The notes under the pieces: generated by a model
Seen by the model: the letters and a program-made list of their open reading frames with translations, nothing else
The model's database searches: none
Told to the model about the DNA's origin: nothing
Part shown: one piece after another, positions 12,500-25,000 of the stretch
Layout of the letters: each line of letters begins with the position of its first letter
Position numbering within the stretch: the stretch's first letter is position 1
Translations under genes and position numbers: made by a program
Assembly: GCA_033032175.1 (NCBI GenBank)
Contig: CM065307.1
Location: 9,176,001-9,240,000 of the forward strand
Reading direction: 5' to 3'
Length of the DNA: 64,000 nucleotides
DNA from: Saturnia japonica
Lineage: Eukaryota; Arthropoda; Insecta; Lepidoptera; Saturniidae

Positions 12500-12770
12500 A
12501 CTAAAGTTCAACCCGCCAGCGACCCAGTCCATTCCGCTCCTTGTGCCCTCTTCACGCCTAGTAGTTTCGGGTGTGAACAGAGTTGGTCGCACGTAGTGAG
12601 AGGGGCTCGCACGCACTGGTTTCCAGACAGTTGGTTACCGTAGCGTGTTATCCGCCGTCGGTTATACAGAGTACGAGGGAATCGTTTCCGTCGCGTTCGC
12701 GCCCTCGGTGCGCGGTCCCGCTCTGTATAGATTGACGTAGCACATTGTATAGTAGGCGCACGCACGCGCT
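12500..12770. other. GC/CpG-rich patch between hyd and the RNF168-like gene
   Basis: Against an AT-rich background this stretch is conspicuously rich in CpG (CGTTTCCGTCGCGTTCGCGC at about 12682-12701). It contains a 9 bp inverted repeat, TATACAGAG at about 12664 and CTCTGTATA at about 12719. It could be an unmethylated promoter, a noncoding exon or the end of an old transposon; the sequence does not decide. Confidence 0.35.
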
Positions 12771-12794
12771 TATTTTATTATTAAAGCAGAGTTA

Positions 12795-13892
12795 ACAAAA
12801 GCTGGCACGTTCACAGTACTCACGCTAATGTAATTTTATCATATAGCATGATCAATAAATTTTTCGAATTTTTTTATTTTGAATTTTTGATTTTGATTTA
12901 AAATGTGATTCTAGTCTAAGTGTAGACTAGAGTTAAGTTTTAGGAAAATTAGGTGCATTGTGGATAAATAAAAAAAAATAGTGTTACTTGTTTTATGTAC
13001 ATATTATGATTATTACATTATTGCTTTTAATCAGATTCGTAAATTAAATCTTCTACCCCACTCAAACTTTCATCGCTCGAAGAACTTGATGTTTCGCCGT
13101 CGGAATTTCCTAGTGTTATTATAAATGAGTCAGTGAAAGTATCCAGTTTTGGTTCCAGTTGAATATATTTTTTCTCATGTTCTCGCGTCTTTCTCCAAAT
13201 GTCACTAAACATATCAAGAGTAATAGAATCCGCTTCTTTTCTAAATAATTCTTCCACAGTTTCCAAGTTAAAATTAACATTTTGTGATGCAACTTTCCCT
13301 TTAATAATACCACACAGTAACTCTATTGGGTTGAGTTCTGGATGGTAGGGTGGTAGGCGCAATACACTGTGTCCGTGATCTTGGAGGATTTTATCAAGTA
13401 CAAATTGTACATGGTTTGGCTTATTTTTTTTAATAATGTCAAATAGCACAGTTTTTGTATTTCTTTCTGGATATGATATATTATATTTGTCTAACCAAGC
13501 TAACATGTCACTTTTTTTTTTAATTTGATGTTGGCACTGGATCCTATACGACGTTATGGTACGATGCATTATCGACTACTAAAACTGACTGTGCCGGTAA
13601 ATTTGGAAGAAGTTTTTCTTCAATCCACTACTGATAATTACTAGCATTCATATGAATTACTGTGATAATCTCCCGTTTGCTTTTTTGACGTTAATCGGTT
13701 GAAACCAAAAAGACCACTCTGTATAAATAAACAGTATCAAAAGCAAAACAATAACCGTCGCCTTCACACTCATAAGCTAGGCCGCACGAGAGAGACGGGC
13801 AGATTTTTCGTGATGTGACGTCACACCGCGCGCTTATTCACAGACACTACACAAGCTCCATCTGTAAATGTGTTGAACGTGCCAGCTTTAGT
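12795..13892 (-). mobile_element. Tc1/IS630-type transposon with terminal repeats, internally deleted
   Basis: Terminal inverted repeats ACAAAAGCTGGCACGTTCA (left) and ACTAAAGCTGGCACGTTCA (right, opposite strand) are flanked by TA on each side. The 1.1 kb interior holds only the catalytic half of a transposase on the minus strand. The inner copy is too short for an N-terminal DNA-binding domain, so it is a deletion derivative. Confidence 0.85.
13024..13700 (-). pseudogene. DDE (IS630/Tc1-like) transposase fragment, broken
   Basis: Reading leftwards from about 13700 the frame shows IEEKLLPNLPAQSVLVVDNA, with the second catalytic Asp in DNASYHN. An in-frame TAG follows, then a frame change near the poly-A run at about 13510-13520. 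The longest open piece (13027-13569) continues DMLAWLDKYNISYPERNTKT and LRLPPYHPELNPIELLCGII, with the catalytic Glu in NPIEL. A C-terminal acidic Ser-rich tail completes it. A further stop precedes WIEEK. The first catalytic Asp and the helix-turn-helix domain are absent. It is an inactive fragment. Confidence 0.8.
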
Positions 13893-13899
13893 TAATCGA

Positions 13900-16050
13900 C
13901 CTATACACATCATGTTTAAAGTCTTGATTATGATCATATGCATTATTATAAGCTTATCCATTAATAAACCCACGATTACCATGACTACATTTCATTTCTA
14001 AATTATATTTGTGCCAGTATTAAATAACTATTGGCACGGGCATCTGTTTACTGAGTGGCGTAGAGAGAACAAATAAAGAGTTCGGGATGTTTCTTACATT
14101 TTAACTACGTAAAGAACGAGCGACATACAAAAAATCTTAAGAGCAAAAAAGAAATGGCTATAGTATTTCTGTCTCTATCGCTGTAAAAAGTGTTTTAACA
14201 TTTTTGGTGGTAAAATCACCACAGTTGTCAAAATAGACGAAATTTATTTATTTATTGATAAAAAAAACACTGCTATAGAGAACAAACTCAACTTATACTA
14301 ATAAAATATTAATGTACCTTAATGGAATTTACATTGCAAATAAAAGAACCCACAACATTTTCGTAATAAATTGGTATCAATCAGTAACACAATAATAATT
14401 TATAGTTTACATAAACATATGTTGAGGTAACTAGCTACTTATATTACAGTTAAATATATACAAATTCTTACTATGAAAAATGAATACTTGGTTTTTAAGT
14501 TTGCAAACATACTCGGCTCGACGTTGCGTCGGTGATACACGTGTAGCTTGCTCACAGTGTATCAAAGAGTACTTTATATATACTGAATCAGTGTATCACG
14601 ATGCCGTCAGCAGAGGAAGCTTTGTTATTTACAATAGGAATTATATCATATCACATTTTTAAAAGCAATAAAGAATATAATTATTTTCCTGACGATACCC
14701 AGCCCATAACGAATTAATTATTTTCTTGATAGTATCTATAGAGCACTTCTTTTTGCCTTACGTATAACTTCCAATAAATTATTTATTAAACGCTTGAAAC
14801 TTTATATTTTTGTCTTTATCAACGACATTTATCTTCTTCTTCTTCCTAACTTGGCAACCGGTCCTCTTTAATGAAAACCATTACTGCCATTATCGAGTGA
14901 ATTATAGTGTCATGTGTTATGACGATTCAGTATCCTAACAAGATGGTGGCTCCCTTGTTAGAACTTTGTAGGAAGATTTTGTGGGATCTCAGAATGAATG
15001 CTATCAGCTTATATTAATAATCCAGTTCACTTATGCACAAAAACTAAACTATATCACGCAAAACGCCACCAATATTACATAATAAAGGGTCAAAACACAA
15101 GTTAATGAATTAAAAATAGAAACCACAACATGTCACTTCAAGATCCCGCCAAAAACTCCTACATGTATCTAACGATATGTATAAGTTAACTTCTAATTTG
15201 TCAAAGACAAGAATTATTTCACAAACTTTTAATAAAAATAAAAGTTCAAACAGATAAGTAGAGAAATTATTTATTTTAACTAGATTATGAATTTTCTGAA
15301 TGAAAATGAACAAAAATCACACAAATGTGAAATACTACAAGGGTTGCGCACTCACGAACAGTCGAATGCATAGGACGAAAGAAAGTGGAGAACTAATTGA
15401 TCATTATCTCTGGTGGTGACTCTAACCAGGATCTCCAGATTGAATTTTCGAAATTTTCCTATGGCGGTTAAAATTTTTTTCCCGAAATTACAAGATTTCA
15501 GCAAATTTTCCACAAATAACATAAAGTTGTCTAAATAAAAAATTATACATAACATTTAAAAAAATTCATAACTTTAAAACTACTAGGCCTACGACAATAA
15601 ATTTTAGTGTTTCTATTATATCATATCAGCCTCCATCACCATCATAGCGTTGGTCCATTCCTTAGGGAACACCTGTTTTTACTTGTTACATTTGGCAATT
15701 TCAAGCCATGTCCGACTCGAGCTGAAAAATCATAAATGGCCATAGACATTCTATGTAGTATCTCTCTGGTAGTATCATCTCAATAGTCTGTGCAATTTAT
15801 TTTCAGCACAAATTAAAAAGTCTTTAAACTGCTTACTACGTTGTTTAAAAAAAATTTCACACTTCGCTCCATCAGTTCATGTCCATAGCACAGAACCACA
15901 AAATAGAAAGTACTGGAAAGCAGAGATAAATAACTTCTGGAAAGTACTACGTTGTATAAACACCACAGAGTACATTATACATACTGAGAAAATATACTCA
16001 CTAACGGTCCATAGACATGAAGACGAAAACTAAAAAAATATTTGTGATGA
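13900..16050. other. intergenic, no gene or element recognised
   Basis: AT-rich DNA between the transposon and the RNF168-like gene. Only short ORFs of chance length are present. The last hundred bases presumably include the RNF168-like promoter, but I see no clear core motif. Confidence 0.55.
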
Positions 16051-16053
16051 AAA

Positions 16054-19000
16054 ATGGCGGCCAAGTCAAAGAAGCGGCTGTCTAAAATTGATACTACTAA
16101 GATAAAATTCGCAAACTTAGAATTGAAAGATGTTATTTGTTCGATTTGTCAATCTGTTTTTATTGAACCTGTTACGTTACCTTGTTTTCATGCTTTTTGT
16201 TACCGATGTTTCAATGGAAGTGTAGAAAATAATGCTTTATGTTGTCCTCTTTGTCGATTACGGATTGGATCTTGGCTAAGACGAGCAACAAAACAAAAGA
16301 ATTTAGTGAACGATCAATTATGGAATTACATTCAGTCTAAATTTTCTGCAGAGATTGATATTAAAATTAATGGAGAGGATATAAATTTACCGGAAGGTTA
16401 GTTGTTTTTTAAATCAATAATAAGTTCACAGTAGATAGAATGACATCGAAGTAATAGTTTCAGTTTATAAAATTATAATACATCTATGGGTTTTTAATAT
16501 TTCAGAAAATCCATCATTTCGACTAAGTAACCCTGGTGAGATTAGATCTGAGTATGAAGCTGAATTGAAAAGGTTCCAAACAGAAAGGTTAAAGCTTGAG
16601 GAGAAACATATAGAAGAAACCACTTTATTAATAAAGTAAGTCAAACTATTTCTACCATATTCAAAGAGTATTATCACTAGGTTAAGGTTCGGATGAGGTA
16701 CTACCACTGATCCAAATTGAATTATTGCTTGCAATACTGTTTCGGTTTTAAGGATGTGGTTGGCAACACACCCTCTCATATGAGCTGCTCCTACTCAAGG
16801 CTACCCATCAGTAATTGACCTTATGAATGCAGTCCTATTTGAGTTTTTTTTTATACAACTTTACCATTTTCATTTCTTTATTTTCTCTATGACAGCTCCT
16901 GTGAACTTAAACGAAACTTGAACGAGTGTCTTTTTTCCATTGATGAGTGTTTGAGAATTTGTTGTAATAGTTTTATATACTAATTAAATAACCTAATTAT
17001 GCCATTTTCTCTGTTTGTATTTTACATTTATTGGAATAATATATATTAAGAATAATAACCATAAATATTCTGTTACATAGCAACATAAGTAATACAGCTA
17101 CTTTATAAATAGCTAAATAATATGAATAAAATACTTTATAAATAGCTAGAATAACATTTCTTTTAAATGTGTTAAGGTATCAATGGTAATTTTTTTTAAA
17201 ATTGGACAGTGACCTTTTTGCTTTTATACCCCTCATATATGCCATTTCATGGTATCTTACATTAGTAACCTTATTATTATTATGATGTTTAGGAAAATTC
17301 AGCGTGAGGAAGAGGAAGCTCACAGAAAGTATCTAGAAAGCTTACAACAAGATGAAAGATTGGCACTCGAAATGCAAAAAAATAATTTAAAGACAAATGT
17401 ACCAAGGAAGCAGAACTTAAAACCTAAACTTAAAGACACTAAAATTGATAGTTATCTGGCTAAAATTCATACATCAAAAGATGAGTAAGTAAACTATTTG
17501 AATATACAATTAACTATGTAGGCCTTTATAGAAAGAAAAAATTTGTTCTTTAATGGATGAAAATCGAGTTGAAGATTACCAAAACATGATTATAACCTAA
17601 ACCTATAATTATTATCTCTCAAAGAAGTTTTGGCTCTATGAACACTGATAGGGCTTGTGTAGACGGCACCGCTAATACGCCACGCTGCATGATTGCTATA
17701 TAGTTGTACCTTTATTCTAATACATTGCTAGCCACGAAAATTATATGTGTAAGAATAAAGAACATGTTGATTTTAACTTCAAAAAAATGTTAATGTATGC
17801 ATATAATAGGTATATCTAATAATTTGTCGAAAATTTTGATATTCATCTGAAGATAATCACAAAACTTGCACTCAGCTTTTCACAGATCTTTATAATTGTA
17901 TGGAATCCACCATGTTCTCTTTGCATCAAAATAGGATGAACCCATAAGCGTCTATTTGACTTCTTACTTTTATTTAGCCAATTTTTTACATATAGTATGC
18001 AAAATTTACCTCCTTTTTTAAGTTAAATTCATCATAATCATTATGCCTATATGTATGACGATGATGCTCGTGGCTAGCAATATATTACTAAAAATGTACA
18101 GTGATAGAAAAATCTAGCGGCGGCGACGGTGCAGCGCGTCCTCGGTGCCGTCTACACAAGTCCATAAGCACCTTAGTGATGCTGCTAACATTGATTGGGC
18201 AGCCTTAGAACCCCTGCCTACAGTAGATGAGAAGCTACATTTCCTGAACACAACTGTTGTTGATCTTTTTGATCATTATACTCCGGTTCGTCCCATAAAA
18301 ATCAAGCTTCATACTGCTTCCTGGATTTCAGATTGAATACATAGGGCAATATGAAAACATGATTGTGCCTTTCGTAAGTTCAAATGTCACAGGTCTGAAA
18401 AAAATTGGGCACAGTTCAAAGTCTTAAGGAACAGGTATAATCTTCTGTGCTGTAATGCCAAACATCTCTATATTTATAAGCAACATGAAATATCCACAGC
18501 TGCTGGCTTATGGAAATTTTTTCAAGTCACTTGGATTATCCAAGCCCTTGAATATGGAAAATAAAATTCCTGTTGATTTGAACTTGTTAAATTAACATTT
18601 TGCAAGTGGTTCTAAGCTCATGTTGCATGTTAAAAATCTTACTCTTCAATTTCTAGCTTGTTTATCCCGCCATTTGAGCCTACAAACGCATTTAGCGCCC
18701 AGTTGCGGCCAAGAATTCTCAGTTGACTAGACAGGTTGCTTTCAAATGAGCTGTGCTTGTGTATGTAGCTATGTTATGGAAAAAGAAAGAAGAAAAGGTC
18801 ACAAAAAAATATTGGGTGCACCCATTACTTAGAAATAAAAAATTATGAAGATAAGTTCTTCAATTATTTGAGATTGTCAAGGAGTATGATTCGTCATATA
18901 CTTGATATAATTACAACTAAAATAATCACTCGACATATCACATATTCCTCTTCAATTTCTATTATAAATCATTAGATATCGAAATGATTGTGGCAAGACA

Positions 19001-22000
19001 TCATATTGTCGTCCGTTCACCCCGTGTGAACAGTACCGGCTAGTAATGCGTGCGCGCAGACAAAATACAAAGAAATCCACTGAACTTGACGGCTACGGTT
19101 GACTGCTGGCCGCAGTGGCCAAACTTGGCCACTGGCCGCGTGTCGTTACGTGCGTGCAGTATCTAAATTTTGCGTACAATAGCTAGATATCACAGGCCAC
19201 CGCGACCTGGCTGCCTAGTGCGGCCGTACTCTGAGTTTTCCCCTACTACTGAACAGGAAATAACAAAAGTTTAAATTATTTTATACTTGTTTTAGAAGCC
19301 TTCTCTGTAACGATGAAACCGAACATGAGGATACTCCTAAGAAAAAAATATTATCAAATAGATCAGCCTGCAGAGGATCTCCTGAAATTGTTCCAAAATA
19401 TGGAAGGATAATTAAAACTTTAATTGATAAGAAAATCAAATTTACGTCAGGTATATGGAATAAAGAGAATGGGAAAAATGCCAAGGTAAAATACGGGAAA
19501 ATATTTCTTAAAATTTTTTATTAATATTAATAATTAATAATATTAATATATTAACCCTTCAAATAATAAGAAATCTAAATTTATTTTTATAAGTTGAGTT
19601 TAAATTTTTCATTTTAATATGACTTATGCTTTAGTAGATTACTAGCAAAGTTTGCAATATGTTTCATATCATCGCCAGTAAAATTTTTGAAACTTCAAAT
19701 TTCAACATTAAATCAAAATCAAAAAATCGTTATTCAATTTAGGCCCTAAAAAGGCACGTCAAACACTAATGCCCATTCGGAAAATATCCAGACATGGAGA
19801 AGAACCGGTAAGAAACGCGATCGGGTTTATCTTTTTTTCTATCTGTACAAAAGTGTTAATATAAAATAATAATTTAGTGGATGCACAGAGTCACTTCCAG
19901 ACATCACTATCATTCACATAGTGATCCACCTTTGACAGTAAAACTCGCTTGACGTGGTCCTTGAACTCATTGTCTGGTAAATTAGTGAGAGCCCTTCAAA
20001 TATTACGTAACGCAATTCAGGGGGAGGGGCGTCTTGTAAAACGTTAAGATGCGTTACAAGGGCGGGAAGAGGGTACGAACAATGCGTTACGTAACAATAT
20101 TTTTAAAATTTAAAGAATAAACTTGGCAATTAAAATTTCTCAAGATTGTAACCCTTTTTGTTTTTTTTTTTACGGGAAATCCCTCGATTGTATTGTACGT
20201 CATTTTTATTTTCTTCTGCCAAGTTGGCAACCCTTTTCGTCTGTTTTCCCTCGACTGTAAGGCTGTAGTCAGTGTTGTTAAAATGCGCTCAAACTTTAAT
20301 GTCCTCAAAACAGGGCATCATCAGCTGTCCTTAGCCTATAAAAGCTATCATGCTGACTTGGCTGATACGTAACATTTAAGGAAGGGGGGGGGGGGTACAG
20401 AAAAATGCTACGGTGCGTTACATGGGGTGAGGGAGGCTAAAAAATTATCAAAAATTGCGTTTCGTAATACTTGAACGCCCCCTAATGTGCTTCTGGATCT
20501 TATTATAAAACCTGACACTATTACCTAATTCATTGAAGCAGAAGTCATCGTTTTCTTTGACCAATTACCACAGAACAATATTTAACAGGAAGAAGAAGTC
20601 ATAAAATGTAATATTGAAAAGGGTTGTGAAGATAAAAATAAGAATAAGTCTTTTGTACCATCACTGTTAGTGTCACTACCATTGCCATGTACTGGACTTA
20701 GGAAAACTAAGATTACTGTTCCTGAAACTAGGAACAAAGAGACTGGTAGTGCAGATTCAATGCATCAGGAATTGTGCTACTTTAAACCTATTGAAGGAAC
20801 TACACCAACAAGGTAATTAATGTATAATAGGATAATAAGACTAGGATAATTGTTAAAACACATTTTCTATTAATCAGATTACCTGCATGTAAACCAGTGG
20901 CAGTATTTTTTAAAATAATCTGATTAATAAGAATAATAGTTAATTTTCAGTTGATATAGTTGCAATCGATAATAATAATTATATCACAATTATTTAAAAT
21001 TGCTAAAATAACCATGGCTTATTTTGATTAATATGTCCAATTAGAATTTAGCTAAGCCAATTTACTACAGATTGTCTCTAATATTTTCCCCCTAAAACTT
21101 AGAATAAAACAAACTTACACATTGATGGTGGACCGACCATAGAAATGGGTAAAAAACATTCCAGTAAATAGTTTCTATTACACTAGGCAACTGAGATATT
21201 TATTTCTGTTATTAATTGATCATAGGAGTCTAAATAAAAATATTTTATTAATACAAAAACAATTATGTAACACCCAAATAGATTTTAATTCTTGTAATTG
21301 AAGTTGAAGGTATTTGGTTAAGTTAGGTTACGAATAGGGAAATATAGAAAATAAGTTTTTTTTATTTTATTTTTGCCGACTACTACTACAATGCCTTAGA
21401 ATGCAAGTGTAAATGTTTAAATAAGAGTAGTTTGAAAATATTTGCTAAATTCAAATCGAATTTTTCACCTAAATAGATAGCTGTTAAACGTGAATATAAA
21501 TACAGTTGTTATAATGAGCATCATCAATTTCAAATAACAGGTGTGATTTATAAGTATTGGTCGGCAAATATCACTTAAATTTTTGTGAATGAAACCCATA
21601 TTTAATTATTTTTTTCAGCTTTAATAACTCATTCAAAGGACTTCCCATCAAAGTGCCATGTATACGGGTTGATAAAACACCTAGCTCTTCTAACTATGAA
21701 CCACCCCCTTCCCGCGATCTATATTTAGAACAACTCTGCCATCTTCGGAGCTTATCTCTGTCTAATAATTTACCGTCCGCATTTGTGATCGCATTAAATG
21801 CTTTGCAAGTCAAGAAGGTGAATATCCAATTTATTTTTAATATTTGTTTGTTTTTTCAAATGGAGGATAACCTTTCCACTGCTGTTTGGGGATATTTTTT
21901 GCACGGTCAAAACAATAGAAAGTTATGATTTTGATAGATTTTGGCATCTTTAGTTTTTTTTTTATCGTTATAGATTTAGTGTTACAGACACAATCTCACC

Positions 22001-25000
22001 TGATCTTAAGTAATGATGTGGTGTGGTGACACCTATTGGTGCTTGCCGATAGATTTTCAACTTTAGGGTGGTAGCTAGAGCCAGACAGGTATTAGAAAAA
22101 GATTTCATCATGATGTTTTCCTTCAGCGACAGCTCAGGCTCATTGCAGGGATTCGAACTCACATAGGATTCGACGCGAAGTCCGTCACTGAGCCATCATT
22201 GCTTTAATCAATATTTAATCATTTTTATCGAGAAAATAACATTTACAGCATTAAAAAAACAGTAGTATAAATCTCAGTACAACCACATAGAAATGAAATA
22301 ATAATTTTATATAATATATATTTTTATAAATCCGTCGGTGTTGATTTTCCTATTGATCCTTTTTTAGATTTTTTTAAATTGTTCGCCATAATTGCGATAA
22401 TTGATCATTATTTTTCTGCCGAGTTATTTTAAAACTGTTATATCTCCTAAGATATTCATTTGAATTAATTACTGTAAAGGGCAATTTTGTTAAAAATTAA
22501 ATACTTGTGATGAATAACGTATTTATTTCGATAAGTATTAATACCATGTGTATAAAATCACCTTCGCAAATAATTCTTTATTTTTAGATCACATTTTATT
22601 ACCATAAAAAAGGTTATATTGAGTAAACCTTAAAAGATAGACATATTCTCTAGCGGACTTTTTTTAGAACTTTTGAAGAGAAACGATTTCGTCACTCATG
22701 ATTGTTGCGTAACTTTAACCATTCACGCAGCGCACGCATTGGAAGCTCTCAAAAGGAATAAATTTCCCCCGTTCTTGCAAAATTTTTGATTGATGCTCCG
22801 CTCCTATTGGTCGTAGCGTGATGTTATATAACCTATAGCCTTCCTCGATAAATGGGCTATCCAACACTAAAACATTTTTCCATTCGAACCAGTAGTTCCT
22901 GAGATTAGCGTGTTTAACCAAACAATTCAACTTTCAGATTAATTTTTTGAATTACTTCACATGCAGTCAATAATAAATACATTACGCAAACGCTGCCTTA
23001 TTAGTTTTGGAAGTGTATCATAATTTCGAATTCGTTTTAGCTGGTGGGCCACCCAACTTTAACATATCTATATCTATACAATTAATAAAATTGTGAAGTG
23101 TCTTTATATACGATACCTATATCAAAAAGTCTATTTTTTTTATTTTTGTCTGTCTGTCTGTTTGTTCCGGGTAATCTCCGAAACGGTAGACCGATTTTGA
23201 CGGCATTTTCACTAATAGATAGCTGATGATATAGGGAGTAACTTATGCTACTTTTATTTTGGAAAAAGATAGGATTCCGCACAAATAAAAAAAATGGTCA
23301 TGGTGAATCAATTCGGGCGCCTAAACGGCTTATGCTGAATACACCATAAGAGATATAGCAAATTAATGTACTACATAATCGTAGGCATTAAAAAGACCTG
23401 CAAAAAAGTCCGGGAGAGTATATATCTATATTCTAAGGAACACCCACAAGTACAAGTCCGGTGAAGCTGTAAAAGCCGCAGCGGCTCTGTTTTAGGATAG
23501 CTAAGGCTAACAGTGTAGTCAGGTCAAAAAAAAAAAAAAACACCCACAAGCATTTTTGTCTATAAAAAGGCGGGTGCGAGGGGGTAAGATTCGCGCGGGC
23601 ATTCTGTAGTCCATGTGAGCGAAGCCACGGGTACAGCTAGTCCATAATAGATTCAAATATAAATAGATAAAATAAAAGAAGTTTTCAGTTGAATATAGTA
23701 AAAAGTTAAATAGCACAACAACCGCTGCTGCTAGCAGGTTAATACACACAAACTGCACCATCTAGGGATATTTTTGATTTTCTCAATTTACTCAAAATTT
23801 GTTACAAATAACACAACCTGAATATGAATGAATGAATACTTTATTGCACTTTTGGTTTGTACACTGGCGAGCTTTTAATGCTATAAAGCATTTTCTATCA
23901 GCTAATCAGCGGCAATGTGAATAAAATAGTTATTGTCGGTAGTGCTATAGGAAAATAAATTTAAAAATAAAACAAACATGAGCAAACACAAAAATATAAA
24001 ACTACAAAAGTAATCAAATTTAAATAGTAAAATATAATAATATACAAATAGAAATAAATATATCTATATGTATTTACATCGCCATCGTCAATGGGTAGAT
24101 TTGGACGAGCCGAAAAACAAAATAAATTTGTATACGTGTAACAGTGCTGTACCATTTACTGTCTCTGGCCTTAGGTTGCCTGTCCACTGTCGTGGAGCGA
24201 AGCTGTGTTGTAATGTTAAAACAACTTTTTACTAAATGCATATGAAAGTTTATACGATACCTATAAACAAAACACTCATTTTTTAAATATTTGTCTGTCG
24301 GTCTGTTTGTTCTGGGTAACCTCCGAAACGGTTGGATCGATTTTGATAGGATTTTACTGGTAGATAGCTACAGTCATAAGGAGTAACTTAGTCTAATTTT
24401 ATTTTAGAACAAGAATTAGGATTTCAAAACGGTTTTAATTCAGGAACCTAAGATGTATAATGTATATTAGCATAAAATATATTTTGAATCTTAAATACAC
24501 TTATTCAATAACTTGCTGCCTCAAACTAGCGCACTTTTTTATTTTTATTTGGGGTTCGCAGTAGCCTAATCTGATGCATTAAATTTGAATGAACCTCGCA
24601 AGCCCGTGTCCATTGATGCGGAGCTGAGTTTTTTATGTGACAAAACTCCGCAACCTCGTCCCGCATTAGTGGATTGGCAACCTTAATGTCGATATTGATA
24701 CAAATATCGGTAATTTGATGTCGCTTAAAAAATACTCATTAAGTAATTATTTATCTAATACTAGCTGCAGTCGGATTTTTGGTTCCCTTTTTAATAATTA
24801 TCTTGTTTCCTAAGTACATTATATCTCATTGAAGGAAATTATTATTAATGTTTAATAATAAATCATGAAATTGACAGGAATTTTACTTACAGGAAAATAG
24901 TAACCTATGTGAACCAAATGTTCGATCAAAAGTAAAGAAAACTGCATCTCCATCTCCTTGTATCATACCATCATTTCCAATAAGAAGAAACCCCAATAGA

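Noticed and set aside
12508..12765. An 85-codon Arg-rich ORF in the CpG-rich patch
   Set aside because: Openness on both strands follows from high GC content; no conserved motif or splice context supports it.
19100..19160. Palindrome AGTGGCCAAACTTGGCCACT as a regulatory site or MITE end
   Set aside because: It lies in a GC-richer intronic patch, but I could not find a partner terminus or a second copy, so no claim is made.
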